Positions 1 through 7,470 of a stretch of 64,000 nt of DNA are shown here, piece after piece; the first letter of the stretch is position 1, and each line of letters starts with the position of its first letter. This stretch comes from Dehalococcoidia bacterium (GTDB taxonomy: Bacteria; Chloroflexota; Dehalococcoidia; Tepidiformales; Tepidiformaceae). The position numbers and the translations under genes are program-made. The stretch lies in contig JAJEIT010000013.1 in assembly GCA_022827945.1 (NCBI GenBank), positions 39,507 through 103,506 of the forward strand, read 5' to 3'. The notes under the pieces were generated by a model that was given only the letters and a program-made list of their open reading frames with translations, was not told where the DNA came from and did no database searches.

Positions 1-757
1 CGATCTGCTCGGAGCCCGGCAGGGCGTGGGTACGCGCCCAACCCGGAGCATCCTCTGCCACCGCGCCGGAGGCTACCTCCGTCATCGCGTCGACAAGCGC
101 TTGGGCGAGCTTGGTGCGTGCGGTGCCCGTCACGGTGGCGAACGTGGGGGTCACCACGACGCGCCCGGCCAGCACCGGGAATTCGGCGGCGATGGGCATG
201 TTCGAGCCGCCCGTGGCAATGATGTGCCCCTCATGGCCCCTCGTCGCGATGGCTGGGTCCAGCACGGCACGGTAGGAAAGGTGGCGGCGGTGTTCGCGCA
301 GCACCGGGCTGAGCGCGTGGCGGTCATCGGCGATACGGATGGTTTTCCCTTCCCCGGCCCGGATGTGGGGTGCGTTCCAGCTCCCGCCCCTGGGCGCCGG
401 CAGCCAGCTGTAGCGATCGAACCCCTCGAAGCCGACCACCCCGGGCAATACCGCGTTCGGGCGCCCGATGACGAAGAATGTGCCGCCCTGTTCCAGGAAG
501 CGCCTGGCTTCCTCGGCGCGCCTCGTGAGCTGGTCGGCGGCGGAGACCTGCGTGGCCGTCGTCGCCCCGTTCACCACCGGACGCCCGTCCTGCGCGTTGA
601 AAGGGCGCTCTCCTTCCAGCAGCTGCTGCACAGCCGTCGTGATCGCCTCCGGGTCGATGAAGACCGCATCGTAGTCGGTGAAGCTCGGGGCGTTCAGGAT
701 CGTGTGGTTATCCACGATCTGGTTCGGCAAGGAGTACCCGATGGTCAGGATGCGCAT
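1..757 (-). CDS. Unknown protein, truncated by the window edge
   Basis: The frame stays open from an ATG at 757 to the window edge, giving about 252 residues with no stop, so the C-terminus is missing. The start has a GGAG about 8 bases upstream and lies 2 bases after the galU stop, so the two genes are probably co-transcribed with galU first. The protein begins MRILTIGYSLPNQIVDNHTI and contains the segment FLEQGGTFFVIGRPNAV, a hydrophobic strand and turn as found in Rossmann-like or ThuA/glutamine-amidotransferase-like folds. I see no signal peptide, membrane helix or catalytic motif, and I do not recognise the family. Codon use matches its neighbours. Confidence 0.7.
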   Translation of the reverse strand, partial: MRILTIGYSLPNQIVDNHTILNAPSFTDYDAVFIDPEAITTAVQQLLEGERPFNAQDGRPVVNGATTATQVSAADQLTRRAEEARRFLEQGGTFFVIGRPNAVLPGVVGFEGFDRYSWLPAPRGGSWNAPHIRAGEGKTIRIADDRHALSPVLREHRRHLSYRAVLDPAIATRGHEGHIIATGGSNMPIAAEFPVLAGRVVVTPTFATVTGTARTKLAQALVDAMTEVASGAVAEDAPGWARTHALPGSEQI

Positions 758-759
758 GG

Positions 760-1638
760 CTACTGCTCCGTTCGCATGAGGGCGGTGAGGTGGGCGAGGA
801 GGTCTGCGCGGATCTCCTCGCGATCGAAGGCGGCGGCGACTGCGGCGGCGATTGCCCCCGCGGGACGGCCGGCGTCGAAGCGGCGGCCGTCGAAGCGGCA
901 GGCGCACACGGGCTCGCCTGCCGCGATCTGCCCGGCGATCGCGTCGGTGAGCTGTAGCTCGCCGCCGGCGCCCGGTTCCAGCGTCTCGAGTTGGTCGAAG
1001 ATGGAGGGCCCGAACACGTAGCGTCCAACCACGCCCAGGTCCGATGGCGCCTCGATCGCCGCCGGCTTCTCCACGATGCCGCGCAGGCGGGCCGGGTTCC
1101 CCGGGCCGGAGGGGTCGACGATGCCGTACTGCGATATCTGCTCGGGCGTGACCTGCTGCACGGCGACGACGGTCGCTGCCCCGCAGCCTTCGTACGCTGC
1201 CACGAGCTGCGCGGTGCAGGGCGTCGCCCCTAGGATGATGTCGTCCGGGAACAGCAGTGCGAACGGCTCCCCCGCCAGGTAGGGCTGTGCCTGCTGGACG
1301 GCGTGACCCGTCCCCAGCGGCTCCCGCTGCTCGACGAACGTGAACGTCGCCAGTCGCTCCGGCGCCAGCACTCGCTCGGCGAGGGCGGTGTCGCCCCGCT
1401 CGTGCGCGATCGCCTCGATGCGCGACCCACCCCCGAAGTGTTCCCGGATGGCGGCGCGGTCGGGCGCCAGCACCAGCACGACCTCCTCGACCCCGGCCGC
1501 CACCGCTTCCTCCACCGCGTACTGGATGATGGGCCGGTCGACGACCGGCAGCATCTCCTTGGGCACCGACTTCGTCGCCGGCAGCATGCGCGTGCCGAGC
1601 CCGGCCGCGAGGATGACCGCTCGTCGCACGGACGCCAT
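760..1638 (-). CDS. galU: UTP--glucose-1-phosphate uridylyltransferase
   Basis: The enzyme makes UDP-glucose from UTP and glucose-1-phosphate in the cytoplasm, for glycan and polysaccharide synthesis. It has 292 residues, the usual GalU length. The N-terminal nucleotide-binding signature AAGLGTRMLPATKSVPKEML is at about residues 11-30. The uridine/sugar region REPLGTGHAV and the metal-site stretch FPDDI follow, and EKP lies further on. The ATG at 1638 is preceded by TACCAT with exactly 6 bases between, so the mRNA is probably leaderless. The unknown gene at 1-757 follows 2 bases after the stop. Family assignment is secure; a related nucleotidyltransferase acting on another sugar phosphate is unlikely because the GalU-specific motifs are intact. 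Confidence 0.95.
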   Translation of the reverse strand: MASVRRAVILAAGLGTRMLPATKSVPKEMLPVVDRPIIQYAVEEAVAAGVEEVVLVLAPDRAAIREHFGGGSRIEAIAHERGDTALAERVLAPERLATFTFVEQREPLGTGHAVQQAQPYLAGEPFALLFPDDIILGATPCTAQLVAAYEGCGAATVVAVQQVTPEQISQYGIVDPSGPGNPARLRGIVEKPAAIEAPSDLGVVGRYVFGPSIFDQLETLEPGAGGELQLTDAIAGQIAAGEPVCACRFDGRRFDAGRPAGAIAAAVAAAFDREEIRADLLAHLTALMRTEQ

Positions 1639-1644
1639 AACGGC

Positions 1645-1650
1645 ATGGTA
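1645..1650 (-). promoter_or_regulatory. -10 element of galU (leaderless)
   Basis: TACCAT on the minus strand ends 6 bases before the galU ATG. A start site 6-7 bases downstream of the hexamer falls on the start codon, and no ribosome binding site fits in between. The same spacing recurs at 5130, 7315 and 56064. Confidence 0.5.
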
Positions 1651-1693
1651 GAGCGCCGGGGCGTTCCGATATACAGCGCGATGATGGTGGTGC

Positions 1694-1699
1694 TATCAT
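1694..1699 (+). promoter_or_regulatory. Probable extended -10 of the infC operon
   Basis: TGCTATCAT is an extended -10 form (TG-n-TATCAT). It lies 26 bases before the chosen TTG start of infC, leaving a short leader that holds the GGGGAG ribosome binding site. No good -35 hexamer is visible at the normal distance. Confidence 0.4.
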
Positions 1700-1725
1700 C
1701 CACCGCACGTCTGACGGGGAGCAGC

Positions 1726-2397
1726 TTGAGAAAACGACGCTCGAAGGTTCCGCCTAAGCCACCACCGCCGCAGCCACGCATCAACGAGCGCATCCGCGTT
1801 CCCGAAGTGCGGGTTATCGACGAAGAGGGTCAGCAGGTAGGCGTGCTTCCGACCGCAGACGCAGTCGCCATGGCCCGCGAGCGTGATGTGGACCTCGTCG
1901 AGGTCTCCGGCCAGGCCACGCCCCCCGTCGCCCGCCTCATGGACTTCGGCCGCTTCAAGTACGAGCAGTCGAAGAAGGAGAGCGAGGCGCGCAAGCACCA
2001 GGCCAAGACCCGCCTGCGTGAAGTGCGCATGAAGCCGAAGATCGACGTGCACGACATCGACTTCAAGACCCGCACCGTTGAGAAGCTGCTGCGCCAGGGC
2101 GACAAGGTGAAGGTGACGGTCATGTTCCGGGGCCGGGAGATCACCCATCCCCAGATCGGCAAGAACCTCCTCGATCGTATCTTCGACAACCTCGAAGATG
2201 TAGCGACGAAGGAGAAGGACGCAGCGCTCGAAGGCCGGCACATGTCCATGATCCTGATCCCGGACAAGCGCGGGATCGCGGCTCGGGATCGTGCCGCCGA
2301 AGCCGAAGCGGAAGCCCAGAACGGGGCCGCTCCGGCCGCGGAAGAGCCCGAGGGCGAGAGCGGAGAACCGGTTACCGCGGGCGCGTCCGGGGACTAG
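1726..2397 (+). CDS. infC: Translation initiation factor IF-3
   Basis: IF-3 binds the 30S subunit, prevents premature 50S joining and checks start-codon/initiator pairing. The N-domain begins at INERIRVPEVRVIDEEGQQV. The linker and C-domain follow, with RLMDFGRFKYEQSKKE, EVRMKPKIDVHDIDFK and VKVTVMFRGREITHP. Translation is predicted from a TTG at 1726 with GGGGAG at 1716-1721; infC commonly uses a non-ATG start for autoregulation, which fits. An ATG at 1684 in the same frame has no ribosome binding site and would add a non-conserved tail. The C-terminal 40 residues after the conserved core are Ala/Glu/Pro-rich and look disordered. It heads the infC-rpmI-rplT operon; rpmI starts 3 bases downstream. 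Confidence 0.95.
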   Translation: MRKRRSKVPPKPPPPQPRINERIRVPEVRVIDEEGQQVGVLPTADAVAMARERDVDLVEVSGQATPPVARLMDFGRFKYEQSKKESEARKHQAKTRLREVRMKPKIDVHDIDFKTRTVEKLLRQGDKVKVTVMFRGREITHPQIGKNLLDRIFDNLEDVATKEKDAALEGRHMSMILIPDKRGIAARDRAAEAEAEAQNGAAPAAEEPEGESGEPVTAGASGD

Positions 2398-2400
2398 CCA

Positions 2401-2595
2401 GTGCCAAAGATCAAGACCCACAAGGGCGCCGCCTCGCGCTTTCGCGTAACCGGCGGCGGGAAGATCATGCGGATGTACGGCAACCGCAATAAATTCCGCC
2501 GGAAGAAGCGCAAGCCCGTCCGCGTGAAATACGGTCAGACCGTCCCCGTTTCCGCGTCGCAATCGCGGACCATCCGGGAAATGCTCGTCAAGTAA
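2401..2595 (+). CDS. rpmI: 50S ribosomal protein L35
   Basis: This small, highly basic protein of the large ribosomal subunit has 64 residues, the usual length. It starts PKIKTHKGAASRFRVTGGGK and carries the basic stretch NKFRRKKRKP. The start is a GTG at 2401, 3 bases after the infC stop, so translational coupling is likely. It sits between infC and rplT in the classical order. Confidence 0.96.
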   Translation: MPKIKTHKGAASRFRVTGGGKIMRMYGNRNKFRRKKRKPVRVKYGQTVPVSASQSRTIREMLVK

Positions 2596-2643
2596 CCCTG
2601 TTCACCCGGCAGGCGCGCCGGGTTTCACGAAGGAGCCCATCCA

Positions 2644-3003
2644 ATGAGTCGAGTGAAGCGTGGTGTCACCTCGCACCGCCGCCACAAGAAGATCCTGGGA
2701 CTGGCAAAGGGCCACCACGGCCAGCGCCACCGCGTCTTCCGCCGCGCCAACGAGAGCGTCATGCACGCCCTCCGCTACAGCTACGAGGACCGTCGCGCCC
2801 GCAAGGGCGACTTCCGCCGCCTCTGGATCATCCGCATCAACGCCGCCGCCCGTCGCGAGGGACTCAGCTACTCGCGCTTCATGAACGGCCTCAAGAGAGC
2901 CGGCATCGATCTCGACCGCAAGATGCTCGCGCATCTCGCCGTCACGCGGCCCGATGCGTTCGCCAGGGTTGCCGAGCGCGCGAAGGAAGCGATCGCCGCC
3001 TGA
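2644..3003 (+). CDS. rplT: 50S ribosomal protein L20
   Basis: L20 is a primary 23S rRNA-binding protein needed for 50S assembly and, in many bacteria, a repressor of its own operon. The 119 residues show the family hallmarks [34 protein letters not shown] and [14 protein letters not shown]. The ATG at 2644 has AAGGAG about 8 bases upstream. It ends the infC-rpmI-rplT operon; the convergent yggT stop is 9 bases further on. I see no clear intrinsic terminator in the gap. Confidence 0.96.
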   Translation: MSRVKRGVTSHRRHKKILGLAKGHHGQRHRVFRRANESVMHALRYSYEDRRARKGDFRRLWIIRINAAARREGLSYSRFMNGLKRAGIDLDRKMLAHLAVTRPDAFARVAERAKEAIAA

Positions 3004-3012
3004 TCGGCCGCT

Positions 3013-3276
3013 CTAACCGATTTCCGAGAGCCTGATCACCATCTGCTGCAGCACGATCAGCAGCAGGATCGCCGCGAGCGGGCTCAGGTCCAGCATCCCC
3101 GTGCTCGGCAGCACCCGCCGGATGGGGTCGATGATGGGCTCCGTGATGCGAAACAGCACCTGGTAGATGGTGCTGGACTGGTCGATCGGCAGAAAGCTGA
3201 TGAGCGCGCGCGCCACAATCGACCACGTCAGGATCGTGATGAACGTCATCGTGAACTGCGTGACGTAGGGATGCAC
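3013..3276 (-). CDS. YggT-family small membrane protein
   Basis: The 87-residue integral membrane protein has two hydrophobic helices. The first runs over FTMTFITILTWSIVARALIS and the second over LSPLAAILLLIVLQQMVIRL. Between them is the family signature ITEPIIDPIRRVLPSTG. YggT proteins are linked to osmotic response and to division-site genes in other bacteria; the function here is inferred. I chose the GTG at 3276 because a -10-like TATCCT at 3297-3302 would start transcription after the alternative TTG at 3297. It converges on rplT. Confidence 0.85.
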   Translation of the reverse strand: MHPYVTQFTMTFITILTWSIVARALISFLPIDQSSTIYQVLFRITEPIIDPIRRVLPSTGMLDLSPLAAILLLIVLQQMVIRLSEIG

Positions 3277-3356
3277 GGCGAGGAGCCTCGCCTTCAAGGA
3301 TACCGCAGCCCTGCTCCATCCTCGCGTAAAGCCCGTCGATGCCGAATACTCAATCG

Positions 3357-4451
3357 ATGGAAGACCTCCCCGAACTCCGCACCGACCGCCTCCTCCTCCG
3401 CCCCTTCCGCAGCGGCGACGTCGACGATGTGTTCGCCTACGCCCAGAACCCGGAGTGGAACCGCTATCTCGGCCTGCCTGAGCCCTATACGCGGCGCATG
3501 GCCGAGGAGTTCGTCGCCCGCGCCATCCTCGCCGACCCCGAGACGAACCCGATCTGGGCCATCGTCCACGACGGGCGCGTCTCGGGCGGCATCGACTTCA
3601 GGGTTCGCCGCCCCGGCCTCGCTGAGATGGGGTACAGCATCGCCCAGCCCCTCTGGGGCCGCGGCCTGATGACCGAGGCGGCGCGAGCCGTCATCGAGCA
3701 CGCCTTCGAAGCTTGCGGCATCGTGCGCATCCAGGCGTACGCCTCCTCGCGGAACAAGGGCTCGTGGCGCGTCATGGAGAAGGTGGGCATGACGCGCGAG
3801 GGCCTGTTGCACAGCAACGGAGCCATCCGGGGCGAGTCCATCGACGACGTGCTCTACGCCATCGTGCGCGGCGATTGGCCGTCCCCCCAACCCACGCCGG
3901 AGCAGGAAGCGGACAGCGAGGGCCCACCAGAGCTTCGCACCGACCGCCTGTTGCTCCGCCCCTACCGGATGGCCGATGTCGACGCCGTGTTCGAATACGG
4001 GAAGGACCCCGAGTGGGGCCGTTATCTCGACGTCCCCCAGCCGTACACCCGTCGCAGCGCCGAAGCCGACGTGGCCCGGGCGGTCCTCGCCGATCCGGAG
4101 ACCGCCCCGATCTGGGCCATCGTCCACGACAGACAGGTATCCGGTGGCATCAGCCTGGCTGTGTACGGCCCCGGCTCGGCCGAGATGGGCTACAGCCTCA
4201 CGCGGCCGCTCTGGGGGCAGGGGCTAATGACCGAGGCTGCGATAGCGGTGATGGCTTACGGCTTCGAGAAGCTTGACCTGGCTCGCATCCAGGCTTCGAC
4301 CGACGTCCGCAACGAGGCGTCGTGGCGAGTCATGGAGAAGGTTGGCATGCAGCGCACCGGCGTGGCTCGAAGCAACCGCCTGCACCGCGACATCCGCGTC
4401 AATGACGTGTTCTACGAAGCCCTCCGCGAGGAGTGGTCACCGCCCGCGTAG
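3357..4451 (+). CDS. Double GNAT acetyltransferase (RimJ/RimL type, internal duplication)
   Basis: Two complete GNAT domains sit in one chain. Each begins (P)ELRTDRLLLRP and carries the acetyl-CoA loop as PLWGRGLMTEAA in the first and PLWGQGLMTEAA in the second, followed by NKGSWRVMEKVGM or NEASWRVMEKVGM. The halves are joined by an acidic/Pro linker near residues 180-195 and look like products of a recent gene duplication and fusion. Members acetylate N-termini, ribosomal proteins or small amines; the substrate cannot be told. The ATG at 3357 has AATACT 6 bases before it and starts right at the domain; an in-frame ATG at 3339 is the alternative. Confidence 0.88.
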   Translation: MEDLPELRTDRLLLRPFRSGDVDDVFAYAQNPEWNRYLGLPEPYTRRMAEEFVARAILADPETNPIWAIVHDGRVSGGIDFRVRRPGLAEMGYSIAQPLWGRGLMTEAARAVIEHAFEACGIVRIQAYASSRNKGSWRVMEKVGMTREGLLHSNGAIRGESIDDVLYAIVRGDWPSPQPTPEQEADSEGPPELRTDRLLLRPYRMADVDAVFEYGKDPEWGRYLDVPQPYTRRSAEADVARAVLADPETAPIWAIVHDRQVSGGISLAVYGPGSAEMGYSLTRPLWGQGLMTEAAIAVMAYGFEKLDLARIQASTDVRNEASWRVMEKVGMQRTGVARSNRLHRDIRVNDVFYEALREEWSPPA

Positions 4452-4517
4452 TGCCAGCGACCGCCGGTGCCCCTGTTCTCTACGTGTCCCATTCCGCGGG
4501 CTCGAACGCTGCCGGCT

Positions 4518-5123
4518 TCAAACAAATTCGTAGAGGCGGGCGGGGCGGTGGGCGCCTTCCTTGCGGGTTTCGTTGGTCGCGCGGACGATGCCCAGCCCGA
4601 CCATTCGCCGGCGGAAGTTCCGCTTGTCGACTGGCTCCTCGAGGATCGCCTCGTACACGCCCTGCAGCTCCCGCAGGGTGAAGCGACGCGGCAGGAAGCT
4701 GTAGGCCACGTTCGTGTACGCGAGCTTGTTCCGCAGCCGCTCGCGCGCGTATTCGAGGATGCCCTCGTTTCCGAACGCAAGACCGTCGAGGTCGCGCAGG
4801 GCGTGCCAGGCCGGACGCCACTCCAGCTCGCGACGGAGCCGCGCCTGCGCCGCCGGCAGCAGCGCGAAGTAGGCCACGACGATGCCCGCGTCCCCCTCGT
4901 CCGTCGCGTCGAAGCTGTAGAGCTGCTCCAGGAACACGTCCGTGAGGCCGGTCTCGTCCTGGAGCTTGCGGCTCGCCGCGCCGTCGAGCGTTTCGTTCGC
5001 TTGAAGCAGGCCTCCGGGCAGCGCCCACTCGCCCTGGCAGGGTTCCGCCGCGCGCTCGATCAGGAGCACGGAGAGCCGTCCCTCCAGCACGGTGAAGATG
5101 ACCACGACCACCGCGGGCGCCAT
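4518..5123 (-). CDS. NrtR-like Nudix regulator (Nudix domain plus winged helix)
   Basis: An N-terminal Nudix domain (about residues 1-130) is followed by a winged-helix region (about 145-201) ending in FTLRELQGVYEAILEEPVDK and NFRRRMVGLGIV, as in NrtR/AraR-type repressors. The Nudix box reads G-x5-E-x7-RKLQDETGL, so the first catalytic Glu of RExxEE is Lys. That suggests a ligand sensor (for example of ADP-ribose) and not an active hydrolase. NrtR proteins control NAD or pentose genes; no such genes adjoin it, so the regulon is unknown. The ATG at 5123 is preceded by TACACT at 5130-5135 with a 6-base spacer, predicting a leaderless mRNA. Confidence 0.82.
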   Translation of the reverse strand: MAPAVVVVIFTVLEGRLSVLLIERAAEPCQGEWALPGGLLQANETLDGAASRKLQDETGLTDVFLEQLYSFDATDEGDAGIVVAYFALLPAAQARLRRELEWRPAWHALRDLDGLAFGNEGILEYARERLRNKLAYTNVAYSFLPRRFTLRELQGVYEAILEEPVDKRNFRRRMVGLGIVRATNETRKEGAHRPARLYEFV

Positions 5124-5129
5124 CCGGCA

Positions 5130-5135
5130 AGTGTA
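5130..5135 (-). promoter_or_regulatory. -10 element of the Nudix regulator (leaderless)
   Basis: TACACT on the minus strand ends 6 bases before the ATG, the same geometry as galU. The region between holds no ribosome binding site. Confidence 0.45.
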
Positions 5136-5198
5136 GGACGTGCCGCCGGTCGCGGGGTGAAGCCAAACCGCGGGATGTGGCGCAAGCAATCCCGTGCC

Positions 5199-5204
5199 TA
5201 CAAT
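5199..5204 (+). promoter_or_regulatory. -10 element of tRNA-Ser
   Basis: TACAAT is followed after 6 bases by the first base of the mature tRNA at 5211. If this is the -10, transcription starts at or next to the mature 5' end and little or no RNase P processing would be needed. Confidence 0.45.
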
Positions 5205-5210
5205 GCCTGC

Positions 5211-5302
5211 GGAGGGGTCGCATAGAGGCCTAGTGCGGGCGCCTGCTAAGCGCTTATCGGCGGAAACGTCGATCGAGGGTTCGAATCCCTCCCCCTCCGC
5301 CA
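5211..5302 (+). tRNA. tRNA-Ser, anticodon GCU
   Basis: The acceptor stem GGAGGGG (5211-5217) pairs with CCCCTCC (5292-5298), followed by discriminator G and an encoded CCA (5300-5302). The anticodon arm is GGCGC/CTGCTAA/GCGCT with GCT at 5245-5247, reading AGC and AGU codons. The T arm is GAGGG-TTCGAAT-CCCTC. The long variable arm between anticodon and T arms is the class II feature of serine tRNAs. miaB, encoding a tRNA-modifying enzyme, follows 19 bases later. Confidence 0.96.
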
Positions 5303-5321
5303 CTCGAACTGGAAGCGACAC

Positions 5322-6620
5322 ATGACCGAGCGCTACTTCCTCTGGACCGTCGGCTGCCAGATGAACGTCGCGGACAGCGAGAAGCTGGCCGCCGGCTTCA
5401 CCCGCCTCGGCATGGAGCCCGTCCCCGAGGCCGCCGGCGCCGACATCGTCGTCATCAACACCTGCAGCGTCCGCCAGCACGCCGAGGACCGCGCCTACTC
5501 CCAGCTCGGCCGCGTGCGCCTCATCAAGGAGGAGCGCCCCGACCTCAAGATCGCCGTCATGGGCTGCATGGTCGGCCGGCGCACCATCGACCTTGAGAAG
5601 CGCTTCCCCTTCGTCGATGTGTTCGCCCGGCCGCAGCAATTCGAGCCCATCATGGAGTTGGTCGAAGGCCCCTCCGAGGACCTTGGCGGCGAGTTCTGGC
5701 CCTCCACCTTCGCCGTCCCCGACGGCCCCACCGCCTACGTCCCCGTCGTCCACGGCTGCGACAAGTTCTGCACCTACTGCATCGTCCCTCTCCGCCGCGG
5801 CCGCGAGCGCAGCCGCCCCGTCGACGAGATCGTGCGCGAGGTCGCCTACCTCGCCGCCAACGATGTCCGCGAGGTGACCCTGCTGGGCCAGACGGTCGAG
5901 GCCTACGGCCACGACCTCGATGACACCCCCGACCTCGGCGACCTGATGCGCGAGCTCTCCGCCATCGAGCGGCTCGCCCGCATCCGCTTCCTCACCTCCT
6001 ACCCGAAGGACATGACTCCCCGCATCCTCGAAGCCGTCGCTGAGCTGCCGAAGGTAATGGAGTGCTTCTCACTGCCGGTGCAGTCTGGCAGCGACGCCGT
6101 CCTCGACTCGATGCGCCGCGGCTACACGAAGGCCGAGTACCTGGGGAAAGTCGCCGAGGTGCGCGCCCTCATGCCCGACGCCGGCATCACGACCGATGTC
6201 ATCGTCGGCTACCCCGGCGAGACCGACGCCGATTTCGAGGAGACGCTCGAACTGGTCGAGGATTTGCGCTTCGATAAGGTTCACACGGCCGCGTACTCGC
6301 CCCGACCCGGCACGTTCGCCTACCGCAAGATGCCCGACGACGTTCCCGCCGAGGTCAAGTCAGAACGCCTCCAGCGCCTGAACGCCGTCGAGGAGCGCAT
6401 CTCCCGCGAGATCAACGCGACCCTCCTCGGCACCCCCCAGACCATCCTGGTCGAAGGTGTTAGCAAGAAGGGCCAGCACTACGGGCGAACCCGCACCGGA
6501 AAGCTCGTCCACCTCGACGCCCCCGCCCGCCCCGGCGCCCTCGTCGACGTCCACATCGACCACGCCGGCCCCTTCGCCCTCCGCGGCTCCCCGGTCGATG
6601 CCCTGGCGGTCGTGAGCTAG
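5322..6620 (+). CDS. miaB: tRNA-2-methylthio-N6-isopentenyladenosine synthase MiaB
   Basis: This radical-SAM methylthiotransferase adds a 2-methylthio group to i6A37 of tRNAs. The N-terminal UPF0004 domain has three cluster cysteines, C12 (TVGCQMN), C48 (NTCSVR) and C82 (GCMV). The radical-SAM motif CDKFCTYC (C146, C150, C153) and a C-terminal TRAM domain (about 365-430) follow. At 432 residues it is full length. MiaB normally requires MiaA product; miaA is not in the window. The ATG at 5322 lies just after tRNA-Ser. The stop overlaps the convergent PIN-toxin stop in a shared CTAG (6617-6620). MtaB/RimO relatives are less likely given the motif spacing. Confidence 0.93.
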   Translation: MTERYFLWTVGCQMNVADSEKLAAGFTRLGMEPVPEAAGADIVVINTCSVRQHAEDRAYSQLGRVRLIKEERPDLKIAVMGCMVGRRTIDLEKRFPFVDVFARPQQFEPIMELVEGPSEDLGGEFWPSTFAVPDGPTAYVPVVHGCDKFCTYCIVPLRRGRERSRPVDEIVREVAYLAANDVREVTLLGQTVEAYGHDLDDTPDLGDLMRELSAIERLARIRFLTSYPKDMTPRILEAVAELPKVMECFSLPVQSGSDAVLDSMRRGYTKAEYLGKVAEVRALMPDAGITTDVIVGYPGETDADFEETLELVEDLRFDKVHTAAYSPRPGTFAYRKMPDDVPAEVKSERLQRLNAVEERISREINATLLGTPQTILVEGVSKKGQHYGRTRTGKLVHLDAPARPGALVDVHIDHAGPFALRGSPVDALAVVS

Positions 6621-7015
6621 CTCAGCCGTTCGATTCCGGGGAAAGTGTCAAGGGCCTGGTCAAAGGTGAGGATGCGGGTCACGCCCGCTCGCTTCATGAC
6701 CGCAAGGTGGATGGCATCGCGCGCGGACAGGCCCGGCGTGGAACCAAGGATGGTTCTCGCCTCCAGTACGTCGGTCCGCTCGAATCCCAGGATGGAGGAT
6801 ACCAGGTCATCGAGCGCCTCGAATGCGGCCTCGACAATATCCAGGCGCCGCGTCGCGTGATACCGATGGAGTATCTCCTGGTAGACCCCCACGTCGGTAA
6901 CGAACTGCTCACCGACCATCGTCAGGGTAGGGAGAAGCTCCAGGACGCTAGCCTTGTTGGGATGGTCGCCGCCTACCAGGTACATGGGAATGTTGGCGTC
7001 GACGAAGATCACCAC
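6617..7015 (-). CDS. PIN-domain toxin (VapC-like ribonuclease)
   Basis: The 132-residue protein begins MVIFVDANIPMYLVG, the first strand of a PIN domain with catalytic Asp in VDAN. Further acidic positions are in VYQEILHR, SARDAIHLAVMKRAG and LTFDQALD, giving the usual four-acid metal site. PIN toxins cut RNA, often tRNA or rRNA. It overlaps its upstream partner (7009-7308) by 7 bases, as in toxin-antitoxin operons. The stop shares CTAG with miaB. Targets cannot be read from sequence. Confidence 0.85.
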   Translation of the reverse strand: MVIFVDANIPMYLVGGDHPNKASVLELLPTLTMVGEQFVTDVGVYQEILHRYHATRRLDIVEAAFEALDDLVSSILGFERTDVLEARTILGSTPGLSARDAIHLAVMKRAGVTRILTFDQALDTFPGIERLS

Positions 7016-7308
7016 CTCACCCAGCGGCCAGCTTCGGTCTCCCTCAACATGTCTTCGATATCCGCAGTTGGGAACGAGTGTTGGGAAGCCTTGACCAGCC
7101 CACGGAGCTTCCGCTCGACCTCTTCGTCCCCTGTCACGCGCGGGTCACGCGCATCGAGGGCGTCTATGAGTGTCTTGCGGATCCAGGCGACTACTCCGAG
7201 GTCTTCCGCCGCGGCCGACGCCGCAATCCCCGCGTGGTCCCCTGCCAGGAGGACCTCCAGCGCGTCGGGAGCAGATCCTGCCCGCTTAGCGACTTCCGTC
7301 GATGCCAT
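7009..7308 (-). CDS. Probable antitoxin of the PIN toxin
   Basis: The 99-residue protein lies immediately upstream of, and overlaps, the PIN toxin gene. The N-terminal part (MASTEVAKRAGSAPDALEVL) could fold as a small DNA-binding or helical segment, and the C-terminal half is acidic and helical. I do not recognise a specific antitoxin family, so the assignment rests on size, gene order and overlap. The ATG at 7308 is 6 bases from TACAAT. A longer frame reaching 7413 would run into the P450-side remnant and has no support. Confidence 0.65.
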   Translation of the reverse strand: MASTEVAKRAGSAPDALEVLLAGDHAGIAASAAAEDLGVVAWIRKTLIDALDARDPRVTGDEEVERKLRGLVKASQHSFPTADIEDMLRETEAGRWVRW

Positions 7309-7462
7309 GCCTCGATTGTATGCTACAAGAGCAAGAGGGCGCACGCCCCGCACGCTCGCGCAGCTGCTGGAAGTAGTCCGCATCGGCGGTGACTGCCGGT
7401 GGTGACGCCGCACCCTCGAGCAACAGGTCGCGCAGGCGCTGGCGGTCCTGGTCCTTGCTCAT
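7286..7462 (-). pseudogene. ParD antitoxin C-terminal remnant
   Basis: A 58-residue frame opens with ATG at 7462 behind a perfect AGGAGG and reads SKDQDRQRLRDLLLEGAASP then PAVTADADYFQQLRERAGRA. This is the toxin-binding C-terminal half of a ParD antitoxin. The N-terminal ribbon-helix-helix half is absent, and the start sits exactly at the P450 stop region. The last ~17 residues, after the normal ParD end, are unlike the family and run into the next antitoxin gene. No ParE lies beside it. It may be a decayed module, or a small protein still translated from the P450 mRNA. Confidence 0.6.
7315..7328 (-). promoter_or_regulatory. Promoter/operator of the PIN toxin-antitoxin pair
   Basis: The -10 hexamer TACAAT (7315-7320, minus strand) is 6 bases from the antitoxin ATG. 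It overlaps a perfect inverted repeat TTGTA-GCA-TACAA at 7316-7328, a position suited to autorepression by the antitoxin. Confidence 0.5.
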
Positions 7463-7470
7463 TACTCCTC

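Noticed and set aside
26..1021. Plus-strand frame over the first gene and galU
   Set aside because: It is Arg/Gly/Pro-rich and unlike any protein; the minus strand carries galU and a co-oriented gene with a ribosome binding site.
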